64,000 bases of DNA from Asterella californica (GCA_036924285.1 JAYKYS010000016.1:7192001-7256000), one strand, 5' to 3'; counted from the first letter of the stretch, positions 33,268-45,648 are shown. The notes: generated by a model not told the origin, from the letters alone. A program made the numbers and translations.

Positions 33268-33439
33268 AATTGTCAACATGTAGTACATAATTAACCCCAA
33301 GAGAAAAGTTCTCAACTGAAGTTTGTCTTGCTTCTTCGGAAGAGAAGGCGCAGTGTGCTTCTTATCCATATTAGAGTGCAACAGGCTTTATCAACTAGAT
33401 CGCCGTTTGCACTTGTCTTGATCTAGCCTTTAACATTGG

Positions 33440-34005
33440 TGTATTATCTCAACACATGGCTAACCCATGACTAAAACACATCACCGCCATAAAGCGCACA
33501 TTTTGCTATATCAAGGGTACTTTAGACCAGTACTTAGAATACAAACACTCGTCTCAATCAATTTCTCTATTTGGCTGCACTGATGCTTACTGGGAAGGTC
33601 ACATCGAGTCACGACGTTCAACTTCTGGAAATTGTTTCATCTACTCTCAAGGAGCAATCAGTTGGTCGTCGAAGAGACAGAAATCTGTCACATTGTGAAG
33701 TATTGAACTTGAGTATATGACACTCAGCATATGTTCATCAAAGCAATATGACTTCAACAACTCTTAGCTGATATAGAGTTAATTGAGAATGAAGCTACAA
33801 CTTTGTATTATGATAACTAGAGTGCAATAGCACTCGTAAAAACGTCCAAGTTCCATGACAAGACGAAACACATAGATATCTGATATCACTTCATTAAAGA
33901 CCAAAGTTACATTCAAGACAATTGAAGTGAAGTACAGTCCTACTCAGGAGATGGTAACGAATAAGATTAGGACTAAAAGTTTAATCTACAACTAGTCGCT
34001 GAGTG
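33440..34005 (+). pseudogene. E5 copia RNase H, decayed
   Basis: Readable motifs are KHITAIKRTFCYIKGTLDQYLEY, GCTDAYWEGHIESRRSTSGNCF, ISWSSKRQKSV, and near the end KTKHIDI and LVAEWEC. These match the copia RNase H order (yadaDwagd..rrSTSGy..., SWsSKkQ, T.HidirhHfir). Several stops are present. The gagtgggagtg just before 34010 is the typical copia polypurine tract. Confidence 0.8.
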
Positions 34006-34009
34006 GGAG

Positions 34010-34174
34010 TGTTAGAATTAGACTGTCCAGTATGAATATAAGTACAGCATCTAGTTCACGTCATTTGAGTTCATGCACTTTCGCAGACTTAGCTTGCCCT
34101 TGTATCAAAGTATAAATACCTGAACTATGTACCTCTTACCTCATTATTATTATCATTCAATCAATAAACTTACA
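34010..34174 (+). repeat. E5 3-prime LTR
   Basis: The LTR begins TGTTAGAATTAG directly after the polypurine tract and has a TATA-like tataaatacc at 34111-34120. The right end is a guess (cttaca). Sequence beyond about 34195 belongs to another copia element on the minus strand. Confidence 0.55.
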
Positions 34175-34194
34175 CCATACTTTGTGTCTCTTGC

Positions 34195-34894
34195 ATCGAT
34201 TCTCTCTCTCCCTTTTCCTATACCTTGATTTACGCTTTGATTACTCCTTGAGCCTTTGCTACGATCATACAGTGATTGTGAACTGCTCTCATCAACTTGA
34301 AGGTCTTCTCGCTTGGAGTTCAGTAGTTCTTCCTTCACTAATCTCGACTGCAATTTCTCCAGAGTCTATTCGGCCTCAGGAACATTATCCCATGCTAAGA
34401 GAACGTGCTTGTATGCAAGTGGTAAAGTGCAGACATCTTCGCGAGAATACTAGCTTCACTGGTGATTTCTCCTAGAACATTCAATTGATTAACCGTTGCC
34501 TCGATGACACTAATATGCATGGCAATATCATGCTCTGGATTCATCTTGTAATGGAAGAAATGAATCTGGAGTAGGTGCTTATTCTCTGCCGCATGACTCT
34601 CATGTAGTGAACTTAATCTGATCCACATGTCTTTCGCAGTCCTGCAATTGATTAGTTTTTTCATCAGTAGCGGCACACATCTACATGTGTGTGTTGTCGT
34701 TCCTCTTCTTCCAGTCTGTTGCTTGATTCACACCAAGAGTAGTTGCAGCTAATAACGTCTCACTTTCATCGATGATTCCCTTCAGGTCATTCACCGCGAA
34801 GACAATTTCCATCTAGAATTTCCAGAGCTACCAATCTCCACCGGTCGTGAGGTTAGAGATACTACTGACATCTCGCATATCTGCATTAACACTC
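34195..34894 (-). pseudogene. E9: copia gag on the minus strand
   Basis: The frame starts near 34894 (MSVNADMRDVSSISNLTTGG) and reads EIVFAVNDLKGIIDESETLL, TAKDMWIRLSSLHESHAAENK, and at its left end LAWDNVPEAE-like sequence followed by LQSRLVKEELLNSKREDLQ. These are typical copia gag blocks. Two Trp/Gln codons near the start are TAG, and frameshifts occur near 34640-34680 and 34390. Confidence 0.75.
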
Positions 34895-34979
34895 ATGATG
34901 CTGGATCGAATGTATTCTACAAATGAGTGAAGACAACATTCCTAGACTAGAATTTGATTTACAATCGTGCCTACTGTTC

Positions 34980-35470
34980 GTGATCAGCTGTGAACCCATA
35001 ATCTATTAGAACAACATGAGAAGATCTTTACACAACACTGAGACGAATTAAACAAAAAGACAAATCAAATAGAGAGCTTTACTGATGAATCGCTTCCAGA
35101 TAGAATCGATGATAGAAAAGGTGATGAAAAGAACTAAAATATCACACACTCAAACCAAGAACAAACCTTTGAATAAATACACAGTACACACAAAGCTAAA
35201 CGTGGACTGGCAAGCTGCGAACGACAATCACCAGATGAACGCGAGTAAAACCCACCGACACCATGCGAACACTGGAAGGAGTCCTCGTGCCATTCCTAAT
35301 CTTGGTCGAGAGCCAACTCAGGTCTCAACAAACCTTACATGGAAGGTTTACAATTACGAACGACATTATGTTCGGCTTGATGTGATACTTGTTAACTCTC
35401 TGGGCTCGGATGAACAGCTAGAGCAACTTCAACGTGAGACGGAAACTAAAGAACAAAACTGCCAAACATA
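34980..35470 (-). repeat. Candidate 5-prime LTR and degenerate PBS of E9
   Basis: Just right of the gag start the minus strand reads ATGGGTTCACAGC (34986-34998), three mismatches from the plant copia PBS ATGGTATCAGAGC. The minus strand from about 35468 begins TGTTTGGCAG and contains tgtatttattc near 35185. That makes an LTR plausible, but without a second copy it is unproven. The plus-strand frame at 35085-35471 is probably not a gene. Confidence 0.4.
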
Positions 35471-35522
35471 GATTTCTCACAAACTGGACTTCTGGGCATA
35501 TTCGTGCGCAAGTAACAACGCT

Positions 35523-36840
35523 TTGGTCCATTTTGCAAGCTCATCTAGATTCAACTGCAACGAAGACGTGAGGTACAGACTCCTTCGCCTGGGTACTGTA
35601 CGCAAAACGTTACCCAAGAACTCTGCTGTGTTTTCAAACATCAGTAGATTTTGGTTGAAAGCTACAGATTTGCTACACGTCTCGCCTTCTCGTTCCTCCA
35701 TCGACGAGGGTGGGTGGCATTTCTATCTGGAAGAATGGAAGGTCCAATTCGACATGGAGACTAGGGAGTGTATTTCCAAAGCTGCAACTTCGTTCAGTGC
35801 ACTCATCGAAAAAATAGTTGTCCTTTCTGAAGACGATATGATAAATACAAGATCGTGGAACAAGACACGACAAGAGCTGCCAAAGAAACTACTGTAGTCT
35901 ACGAAATCCTAAACAAAAGTTTCATCACACTTCTACCGTTCATAGCTTTTCGGCGATGTGTATTTTACAGCAACATTTTACGATGCTTCTTGCAGGGTGT
36001 CTTGCTTGAAAAACGTGTCGCTTGGAAGATTGCATATTCGTCAAATCCCCACATAGGACATACAATTCACATTCGTACCCTCAAGATCTCCTCATAGCAA
36101 AGCTGGAGGAGATCTCGCCTGGAGCGACAGCGGATTGGCGTCAACCAGACACACCGCACGTCCGATTAAGAGTGCAGCCGATGATGTTCTGATATTCTCC
36201 GATATATGCTCAGTATCATCGGAGATAGCAGAACAACATCAGAGCACCTCATCTGAATTACACACAAAAACATGTTGCTGTTTTGCACGCGGACGCTAGC
36301 AAGACTGTGCCCAAAACAAGAAGACACCTAAAAAGGGTCCACCCTCGACTCAAAAAGCACCGTGTTCGTTCGACCTTGCCCGCTAATTGACCATCATTCT
36401 TGAATTACCTGCAAACCGCGCTCTCCAAACAAGTACTACTCTCAGCTACCAGACCTCATTACGTTAGTACTTCACAAGCTGGACCTCGCGATCGAAAGAT
36501 GTTCGCTATTTCGATCACAGCTTTATGACATTCGGAAGTCAGACCTGGATGTTAGTGTACTCAAAACAGCGAGCTCATACTGTCCATGGTATCTGCACAT
36601 ACCCGCGCCGCATAAGAAAATGTAGATTAGTAGGATACCTCCTCCGATTAATTCTGGAACAGCAGTGTAGTACTCCAAAGCTGTTTTTCTGAAGATTTGA
36701 AGTGGTAACGAGACATACCTTGAAGACTGAAACTGATATTGATGCATTGTTGTCTCCACATTCTCTATCGCAGAATACAGGAGACTCCCTTTTCTCGAGA
36801 AAACTTGGAATTTCCGACGATAGGAATTCCTACATAAAAT
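35523..36840 (+). other. Candidate upstream exons of an unrecognised gene
   Basis: Several short open stretches look protein-like. 35523-35897 (125 codons) contains SISRFWLK-like and WHFYLEEWKVQFDMETREC text. About 36050-36184 reads SYPQDLLIAKLEEISPG. About 36445-36622 reads LPDLITLVLHKLDLAIERC and DLDVSVLKTASSYCPWYL. About 36733-36838 reads TETDIDALLSPHSLSQNTGD. No repeat signature is present. The direction agrees with the better-supported exons at 38.3-39.8 kb, so they may belong to one gene, but splice sites between them are not resolved. I do not recognise the protein. Confidence 0.35.
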
Positions 36841-37581
36841 TGTCCGCAAATGTTTGATACGAACGCTGTCTCCTAATTGATTCCATGAGTGGTATTGGAG
36901 ATGGTTAGTGATCAGAACGCATGTATGAGTGATCAGGAATAGATAACAAGGACATTCTAGTCTTCGTCGGTCAATGCAATAACGCTGAGCATCTTCAAGG
37001 TAACAAACACTGCCGATAACATGCGCTCCCAGCTAGATTATCTGATCTCCGGCTCCCTGTTTGGAGCAATATGCGCACCACATGTATTCATAAACTAAGC
37101 TTCTCCGTAATAATAAAATTTCCTTCGTCCAATTGAGAGTCAGTAGAGGGAGGTTCTTGAATCTCAGTAAGGAGTGATCGTGCCACATAAACTCAGATTC
37201 CGATAGTCAACGAAAGTATCGAGTACCGAGACAATAAGCACTCACTCGGAAGTGAATGAAGAAAATATGCCAATGAAGCAAATCCAAAGAAGGTCTGGTT
37301 CCTAAGGGGTCACGTGGTGAAACCACAAATTCCAGGAATCGTGACGAGGGACGGATAAACGTCGGGCGGTAGTGTTATCACCGAGTAGAGGAGAGCGAGT
37401 GTTACCATCCACGTTGCCTCACACTCACATTGTCCTTATGCCGTGACTTAGAGTTTTACCTTAGCCTATTCTACCAGTAGTCATTTCCAACAAAAGTAAG
37501 GGAATTAACTTCGGATCCGAGTCAGCGAAGATATGTTGAAGCCCATGCTCTTGGACACCTTAGTCACAGAACTTTGTCGCT

Positions 37582-38237
37582 TTGACGATATGGTGCTGTG
37601 ACCGTGGTGTCACAGGTGATGAAGATGGAGCGTGGAAGCTCGTGGCATATTACGCCGTAATCCAATCGGGTTTGCTGGAGTTGGGTGATGCTGATGTGGT
37701 CCGATTTCTGTGGGCCCGCTTTCTCTCTGGTACCCTGCTGTTCGGTTCGAATTTCTGTTCATGTGGGAGGGCGAAAAACTCCAATGCTAGCGAACAAACA
37801 CAGCCTTGTACGTATACGAGCTCAAGCATGGGCTTATGTCAGTGATGAGTATTTAGTCCTTGTACGTCTCAATCGCCAGTGAACTCAGCTGAGGTTTGAA
37901 GAATCTGGTCATTATACTTCAACACCCCTAATCGAATCTCCTTGTCGTTGATACAGCAGCAGTGTGTATCCACGCGCGATGTCTTCCCTGATCCAGTCAG
38001 TGACTTACTCGGGCTTGCACCCTGTTGTTCCGCTTCCAAGCCAGGCTCGTCGCAAGGGACCCAGCCCTACTTCCAGTTCGGCTGTATCGGCACCACACTG
38101 CACGGTCTCCCGCTCTCAGGTTGGGTCAATTCTTCTGACTTCGTAAACATTCCTCCTGATCTAAAGGAATCAGCGCCAGCATTTGCTTTGAATGCTTCTG
38201 AGCTACTTAGTATTCTTTCGACTCAGTACTCTTATAT
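37582..38237 (+). other. Candidate internal exons of the same unrecognised gene
   Basis: 37612-37845 follows a gtgtcacag acceptor-like site and reads DGAWKLVAYYAVIQSG and VRFLWARFLSGTLLFG. A second frame (to 37882) reads WAYVSDEYLVLVRLNRQ, so a frame change may lie near 37780. 37957-38237 follows ttgatacag and reads VFPDPVSDLLGLAPCC, PYFQFGCIGTTLHGLPLSGW and LKESAPAFALNASELL. Cys content is notable. The connections to the next exon are uncertain. Confidence 0.4.
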
Positions 38238-38342
38238 GCGTCTCTAGCTACATCAGTAGAAGAACACAGTTGGTCTTTCTAGCTCTTGTTGAGCTTGGAG
38301 GACACCTTCTGTAGAGGCTGTTGTAAGACCCCAATTGATTAG

Positions 38343-39772
38343 CATCCAGGAACTCACCGAGCTGGAAAGATACTCGGTCATCGAGAGAGAGACAAGAGGC
38401 AGAGACAGACAGAGACCTTCAAGTTTGATGCACAAGCACAAGCACCAGAGAAGAAGCCTGATGGGAACTTATGCCGCCTGGAACCGACTGCTTCCTTGTG
38501 GGGAGAGTCCGAAGAACTTCAAGTTCTGTACAGCTGCACACATGGATTGTTCCATAACTCTCTTGTGGATCTGAATGAACCGATCGTCTAGATTCTGTCA
38601 AACTTACAAGCAGAGGAAAGGATGTCTTATTGTTGTAATTCAGTCTACCCCGTTTCAGCTATTATCTTTACTTCGCTGCAGTCCTTGGGCCTGTTCCAGT
38701 TTATTAAATCTCCTGAATGCCAATCGTTCTCCCTTTCTGGCCGAATGGGAACAAGATCCGCAGAAATCATGTATAGGTTTACATCTCTTCTGCACCTTGG
38801 CTGATACGAAGAGGTAATAGTAAAGCTGTGTAGCAAGTTCTGATCTGGAGTGCACACGTTGTATATTGGCCTTAGTACATCTTTGGAGAAATGAGTTTGC
38901 TTGGATACTTATCGTACGTGGGCTGTACGTCACCTCTTGACCAGGACGAGGATGCTGGCTGCTCGAGTGTTACCTACGAGATGACGAGTGGAACACAGTG
39001 GATGAATGGCTGCTACATCGGCCTAAGAATGCGTTCTAATGCGTAAGTTTCTCCTTTACTTGTCTCTTGTACTCTTCTGAGACTTCCAAAGGCTTCGTAT
39101 ATATGCTAGAACATCGCAAGGGTTTCCGGATCCTTCCTTACATGTTCTGCTTTCTACAGATTGTTCAACTCCGAGGCCTCACATGCCCTACAGCAGCATT
39201 TCCACCACGAAGGTAAAACTGGTATTCACAAGGACGCAGCAGAACATAATGCAAGTTCTATATATGACCAAATTGTGAGCAGACACAGTTCGTTCCCGCC
39301 ATCTCAGGTAGATTTCTGTCTGAGCTTTTTCCAGCTTGCCTGTCGTGAGTAGAATGGAAACCATCAGCGACGACGCATCGCTTGCAATCGATCACACTAG
39401 TATCGTTTACTTGTCGACTGCATTTCGAACGAGATTGAAATTGGCGGATTTCAGCTAAGGTTTCATTGCTTTTGATATTACACAGCACTTGCACATAATA
39501 CACGAAGTGGGAACTTCAAGTAGATATGATCTGGCTACTACTCGAACAGTTTACGAAGGAAATTGTTCTGCTTGCACCTTCACATACACTTGCAACTCGT
39601 TAATGAATTTATGTCTCTCCAGGCGGAATCTTACGGCATATCAGGCTTCGTAGTTTATGATGAAAGTATGTTTGGGCAACTTGCTGAAAGCTCTTTCACA
39701 GAGCAGTACGGTCACCTTGTAAACGGGTTCAGTAGTGGCGTCACCAGTTTTCTGGATGAGCCATTTTGTTAA
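38343..39772 (+). pseudogene. Four 3-prime exons of an unrecognised multi-exon gene with two premature stops
   Basis: Exon a (38343-38813) reads FKFDAQAQAPEKKPDGNL, ELQVLYSCTHGLFHNSLVDL and IIFTSLQSLGLFQFIKSPEC in one frame, broken by TAG 38589-38591 and TGA 38802-38804. It ends GAG|gtaata. Exon b (38876-39042) reads GEMSLLGYLSYVGCTSPLDQ and ends at the ideal donor gtaagt. Exon c (39160-39307) follows ctttctacag and ends CAG|gtagat. Exon d (39623-39772) follows gtctctccag and reads SYGISGFVVYDESMFGQLAE, ending DEPFC and TAA. Phases agree throughout (0, 2, 0), which is hard to get by chance. A polyadenylation-like aataaa lies at 40247. It is not retroelement sequence, and the function is unknown. 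Confidence 0.6.
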
Positions 39773-40261
39773 AGACAGATTTGCTCCATTCTTTTCTACT
39801 GTACAAGATGTAGAAAGCTGTACATACGTACTAACAAATAGTCTCTTTTCACTGTAAATGTGAGTTAGTATGCACATAACTCGTAACTTGAAACTATACG
39901 TGGGAGGCCAGTTGAATATGGAGTGTACTTCAGGGATGGCTGGAGAATCGTGGAGGGCCACACACAAGGCCCTCCTGGAGTGTACAATATGATACGAGAA
40001 AAGTTTTTGTTGACAGTTCAACAAGACAAGTAAAGAATGGTCACTAGACATTTCCTCAGTTTTGGCGTGGATTGTTTTGTTCTGTCCGATGGAAGGAAGA
40101 GTTTGCACATTCTCCCCAGATTCTACCTTGATATGCTTGAAGCGTCGTGTCCAGGTGGTGACGTGATCCAGGAACAGGGGTCTCCACTTTTCTCTCCGCT
40201 GGGCAGCAATTCATTAAGCTGCGTTAGAATCATTTGTCAATCAAGTAATAAAATTTCGTAA

Positions 40262-42639
40262 CATACAAGACAAGCTGTTCTTTTGGTTTGTTTTCCTCTC
40301 AAGCTAGTAGTTTAAGTCATTGATTAGGGTTTGATGTACTTAAACACGTGTGTGTACTAAGAGTCGGCAAGGCCCAGGCTGCACCAGCCCTCAGTGGGAT
40401 CAATCTCCGACAGATGTCAAGGCACTCATTAGAAATGAGCTTCGACGAAGAAGTCAGCAAGTGCACTCGACTACGACAAGAAACTTGTCAACGGACAATT
40501 TAATAGAAGATGACTACCATAGCTAGAAAAAGGAAACTTTCGAGCCATTCTGTCGACGAAACTTAAGGACCCACACTAGTCGACTGGTTTCTTAGTGCGT
40601 GGAGGTTTACCCATCTTCTCGTAACTTGCTACAGTCACGATGAAGAGCCGGATTCTCCAGCTGCTCAAATTAGTTATACGTTCTCTCTAAAACATCCCAT
40701 ACTCTCCAAACCAAACTCCGTAGAGAGACTTATGGAAACATTAAGTTCTTAACTGAAAACTGGAACCTCTTTAGAATACTTCATTAACTCATATCCTATT
40801 ACTTACCAACTCCAGAGATTTGTGATTTGCTTGAAAGCTCATTCCAAATACGTTTCAATGGTACTAAGAACTCTTGAAACTGAACTCCCTGAAACCTTAT
40901 ATGACACTTCAAAGAACTCTGAAACTAAACTCCCTGAAACCTTATATGACACTTCAAATACCTACGCCAATTATTTCCAACTTCACAGCTCGCAGCAACG
41001 TTCTCCTTAACCGCCTGGCAGTCCAGCCTGGTGGTTAAAACGTACTGTACAGCTGAACAATCCTTCCTCAAGTCTTTCCAAAAGTACCAAAAATGGTGAA
41101 CGGGAGATCCCTAGCCTAAGTTATGTACATCAGAATGACCCCCTCTTTCACACGAAAAGTTTTCAAGTGAAAGAGTCAACTTTGGCTCCAAATCTTATAA
41201 TTTTAAATACAGTAAAAAGCTATGGAAATAATATAATTCTTCTAACGATATCAAAACGTATAAAACAGAGAACGTATAAATTTCAACTTGTAAAAATAAG
41301 CATGCAATATAAACTTCGGGGAACTTTTGTTTGGTTTGTGCTATCGGAAAAGATATAAGTATTTCATGAAAATTCTGTACCAAACTGATAGAAAAATTCA
41401 AATTATCCTTTAAACGTAAATTGGTAACCAGACCTGTAGATGCGGGAAGATCCATACATCACTCTAACTCACGTGCTGCAAAAACTCCAATTGTGACAAT
41501 TTGAGAACGAACAATTTCTTGAATCAACACATTAATTTATTACCTAATCGTCATAGAGAAAAAATTAAATAATAAATTAAACCCTTACATGTTTATCTAT
41601 TTTATCAAAAAATGGAGAAGGTGAAAATATGCACGGCTGCCAGAATATGAGGGTTTTCCTGAAAATCTTCAAATCATTTTCTCAAATCAGAGTATACAGA
41701 AAAACAGCTCATTAAAAATGATACCGACATATATATTAGACATCCACCTTTTGAAATTCAAGTTGGCACCCACTTTATGTAAAATGTTTCTGTGCGAGCA
41801 AAATACAGTTTGACCAATATAGGTCGAAATAAAATGGATTTTATTTTGTTAAGAAAAGCTTCAGTGTGAATAGACTTCAAACTCGTACTGTTTGACCAAC
41901 ACAAGTCTAAATGAATAGATTTTATTGCGCTATAATTTCTTCCAATAAGCTTCTCAATGATAGTAGCAAAATATATGAGATGTATTACAGAAATTCCTAA
42001 AACATCTCTAAAATAAAATATAATGTCTAAAAAACTTTTAATTATCAGCTCATCTATCGTTCGTATAATAAAATGCATTTAGCTTTGTCAGCCTAGTACA
42101 GCAGGTATTATTTCACATTATTGTATTTGGCGTATTATGAATACCTTTGGATCTCATTATCTACATCCTGGCAAGAAAAATGTTCCTACAAAGATATGAA
42201 GTCCAATTGCATAAGCCACAATTTTGTTTGATAACCAGCAACAAGCCGAAGTGGATGATAACGTGCCTTTTCACATACTTGCGTGGTCCAAACGTAAAGA
42301 TACCGCCACGTTAAGGAAAGGAATATCCGTTTTTCCTAGTGTACTCTAGATTAGAGAGAACTTAGTTAAGCGAACATACTATTTTGTTCCAAGAAACATA
42401 GAGTTCTACACTGTTTACAAGTATTAGTGTGGGTTACAAATTAGTGTGGTCTATACTAATTGTTGTAAGCGCAAAATATTTGAAATCACCTACATTATTT
42501 CTTGGAAACTTATATGAGCGGGAAATTTGAGAAGGTATACGAGCGGGAGATTAAAACGTGCTTAGGTGATGTTCGGAGATTTACTCTAGACTGAAGAAAA
42601 CCTAAGTTTAACATTTAAAAACTTCTCAAGTATAGTTAT
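40262..42639. other. AT-rich intergenic DNA with short repeats
   Basis: There is no supported gene here. It contains an in-frame 45-bp duplication at 40876-40965 and a degenerate repeat with an 82-bp offset (gtttgacca at 41808 and 41890). The rest is low-complexity A/T-rich sequence. Confidence 0.7.
40876..40965 (+). repeat. Tandem 45-bp duplication
   Basis: Two units (40876-40920, 40921-40965) share ctccctgaaaccttatatg and differ at a few bases. The length is a multiple of three and falls in an open stretch 40822-41010, repeating ETxLPETLYDTS. I do not claim it as a gene. Confidence 0.8.
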
Positions 42640-43545
42640 TTGTCTTGTCAATCAAGATTGTGTGATTTCCACAAGCTTTCAGTAACCATTTCATCTCAGA
42701 GTCTTGATCATGATACAGATGTTGATTTGTTGGCTGAAACAGAAGTTCGTCCTGTGCTTGTACTAGATTCTCAGGGCAATGGGGAAGATGGTGGTAACAC
42801 TGCACCTATTTTGATGTCAAAAAATCAGAAGCGTCGTCTTCAACATGTTACGACCAAGAAAATGAAGAAGAACGTGATATAATGGATGATTGGAGAAGCT
42901 GAACATTGCAAGTCGGATAGTTGTATTCCATCAAAGGCGGTGAGACCGTTTTCATGTGCATTTCGAGGAGCAGAAAAGAGAAATCTTCAGAAGGCTTCAC
43001 GCTGGTGGAAAGCTCGTGATGAGTTCTTGCTATCACTTAAGTCCAATACGGGCAGTCAGCTTCAGTCGATTTCAGTCAATCCAAGTAGATCAGCTCGTAA
43101 ATCTGTATTTCTTAAAGTTTCTGCAGGTCGTGGACGTAAACGGTCTCCATGGGTTAATTTTGTTTACGAAGAACTTATTGATGAGTTTGAACATCTAAAG
43201 AAAGCTGGTGTCAAGCTTTTTTCAAAATTACTGTTGCAAGCTGCAAAATACATTTTGGAGAAGACCACCGGAGAGTTTCATGCTACAATAACTATCGACA
43301 ACAAACCGATCATCGAGAGGATTACTCCTAGATAGATTCAGAATTTTCAGGAAAGGTTTGATATCATTTGGAGGCATCAAACTGGGAAGCTCCTAACAAG
43401 TCCTCTACGACAGAAGCACATGGAGAAACTTGTAGCATTCCATCTTGGAGAAGTTTCTCGGCAGTTTTATTCAGGAAAGTTAGATGAGAATATGGTGGAA
43501 AATGTTGATGAAACACATTTTATCATTAACGTTGATAATGGCCGC
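42640..43545 (+). pseudogene. N-terminal half of a DDE-superfamily DNA transposase with two nonsense codons
   Basis: One frame runs from 42640 to about 43545 with only TAA 42880-42882 and TAG 43333-43335 in it. It contains a basic segment (MSKNQKRRLQHVTTKKMKKN) and a DNA-binding-like helical region (WVNFVYEELIDEFEHLKKAG). The pre-catalytic part ends with ENVDETHFIINVDNGRT, which matches the first catalytic Asp of DDE transposases of the Tc1/mariner-pogo kind. Similar DET(H)F...NGRT text occurs, as I remember, in oomycete and plant elements. It stops at 43546, where a minus-strand copia element begins, so the second half is lost. Confidence 0.65.
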
Positions 43546-44577
43546 ACCTCATCTGAAATCAATGACTTCTCCAGATCCTCCACTCAACGTACTACTCTGA
43601 GGTACTACCGTGAACTGACTCCTTGGTTCTATAGTAGGTACAAGGATGGTGACGACAGATGCAAACCAAGACTGTAGTTCATCAAAAACAACATCTCTAC
43701 TGATATAAAACTGCTTGGATGAAGGATTGTGACATCTATATCTTTTCGTATCAAAAGCATAGCCAAGGAAGATACATCTATCTGCTTTCAGATCTAGTTT
43801 CTTACGTCTTTCATCAGGTATGTGCACATAATAGATACATCCGGAAACTTTAAAGAAAGAGTAATCAGGCTTATTGTCTGTGAAGACCTCCATCGGTATC
43901 TTGCTATAGACTGCCGCTGTAGGCGTCCGGTTCATCAGATACACCGCACTTGAAACAGCTTCTGCCTAGTAAGGTCTAGGTATGGTCTTCTCGTTCAACA
44001 TCGCACGAGCAGCTTCTGCTATGTGTCGATTCTTACGCTCCGTAACTCTGTTTTGTTGCGGACTGTAACTACAGGTCTTCTGACATCGGATGCCATGCTC
44101 ACGCAAATATGAATCGAACTCTCCAGAAAGAAACTCGCCTCCTCCATCAGATTTCAAACAGAGGATAGATAATCCAGATTGTTTCTCCACCAACTTGCAG
44201 AAAGTCTGGAATGCTGACAGTACAGTAGAGAACTTGTTTCTCAACAAATAGATCCAAGTATAACGCGAATGATCATCAATGAACGACACGAAGTACTGAA
44301 AACCGGTCATACTTGGCTGAGAAGCAGTCCATACATCAGTGTGAACAAGCTCCGGAAGCTTGTTCGCTCTACTACCTGATCTCTTAAAGGGCTGTCTAGC
44401 TTGCTTGCCAAACTGACATGCTACACATACTCCAGTGGGCTCACTAGATTTGAATCTGAGCAGACCTGTAACCAAGTCAGAACTCGGAAAGCTTTTCAAC
44501 CTCTGAAAGTTCATGTGTCCAATTCGCTTGTGCCAGATGTCAATGTCAGACACTACTAGACCACTCTGTCCATACAT
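43546..44577 (-). pseudogene. E6 copia integrase
   Basis: Minus-strand frames 44577-43966 and 43944-43549 give a nearly complete copia integrase. They show HKRIGHMNFQRLKS and CVACQFGKQ (zinc binding), HTDVW (Asp), YFVSFIDDHSRYTWIY, CLKSDGGGEF (Asp) and RVTERKNRHI (Glu). After one TAG come YLMNRTPT, FFKVSGCIYYVH and CIFLGYAF. The triad is intact. The element is cut at 43546 against the transposase, so RT and RNase H are missing. Confidence 0.9.
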
Positions 44578-45648
44578 GACAACCTGTAACTTAAGCGCAT
44601 ATGCATCTAGTTTAAACAGCCTATCACTCTTGCTACCTCAAGCTATGACAATGCTGTTCGAATCTTCAATAGCATCCATCTTTATTGAAGCGCACTTGCA
44701 GACCCTACTCTATCAACTGTCCTACAGATAGCAGGTTTCTAGTCACGTGGATACATGTAAAACATTCTGTATAGAAGTAAATGTTGAAGCAGGAATGTCA
44801 AATGGAATGTTACCTTGTGCTGGATCTTGTGCTTGGTGTCGTCTCTTGTCATCATAAATTGTGGAGTCTCCACAGGCTCAAGTGTACTGAACCACTCCCG
44901 ATGGAGAGTCATGTGACTGGTGACACCGGAGTCGATCACCCAATCAGTTAGTGGTTCGAAAGCCGCATAACTATGATGCGTTGAATCAACAACTGCTCCG
45001 AATAGACTTGCTCAGTGATTGCATAGTCTTGCTAGTTGTTGGTACCTTGTTGAGGGTTGTTGTCCTATTGCTGCCTTTGGTCGTTCTGCTTCTTATAGCA
45101 TTGATTCGCATTGGGGCCTTGCTTCTTGTAGTAGTTGTAGGGACCAGGCGCTCGTCTCTAGTTGTTGGAAGAACCAGACTGTTGCTGGTTCTGCTGGTTC
45201 TGCTGCTGCTGTTGTTGTCCGTGATCCCGTTCACGTCCAACACCTTTATCACGATCTCTACCTCGAGATCCTCCAGAACCTACAAAATAGACAGATTCTT
45301 GCTGGCCTGTTGAAGTAGATCTCCCCAGTAGGCGCATCTCCTCTCCTAACATCACAAGAACAAGTTCATCAAACCGCGAAAGGGGTTCTCTGGTTGAAAT
45401 CGATGTTATGAACTGTTTGTATTCTGCAGGCAGTCCCTGCAATGTGACTCTGATCAAGACAGTGGGATCAATCTTGACTTTTACAGAAGATAGCTGATCC
45501 GTGAGCTGCTTGACATGGTTCATTAGTCATTGATGCACATCGATCTCTTCTTCACGGTGTTGAACTGCTGCAGCAATTGCAGCTTCTACGTCTCTGTTCC
45601 GGATTGAAACAGACGCACGAGTGCATCCCAAGCTTTCTTGGGCGTATC
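44578..45648 (-). pseudogene. E6 copia gag C-terminal half and protease
   Basis: 45648-45158 reads KAWDALVRLFQSGTET in one frame and MNHVKQLTDQLSSVKVKID, GLPAEYKQFITSI in the next, a typical copia gag. A Gln/Asn-rich linker coded by CTG/TTG repeats (45160-45235) follows, then the remnant of a zinc knuckle and the protease VIDSGVTSHMTLHREWF (44939-44739). The gag starts abruptly at the inversion breakpoint near 45649; its missing first half lies inverted at 46832-47077. Confidence 0.85.

Noticed and set aside
34182..34475. 97-aa plus-strand frame after the E5 LTR
   Set aside because: It is antisense to the copia gag of E9, which explains the sequence.
35477..35701. Minus-strand frame with protein-like text (LDELAKWTKALLLAHEY)
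   Set aside because: It overlaps a longer plus-strand frame (35523-35897) that agrees in direction with the better-supported exons downstream. I could not exclude it, but list only the plus strand.
39641..40108. 155-aa minus-strand frame
   Set aside because: It is antisense to terminal exon d and the 3-prime flank, with no recognisable motif; probably a shadow.
45160..45235. CTG/TTG-rich stretch, possible trinucleotide microsatellite or poly-Gln host protein
   Set aside because: It encodes the Gln/Asn linker of the copia gag on the minus strand, which is a normal feature of that family.
44951..45318. Plus-strand Leu/Val-rich frames resembling membrane proteins
   Set aside because: They are antisense readings of the Gln-rich copia gag.
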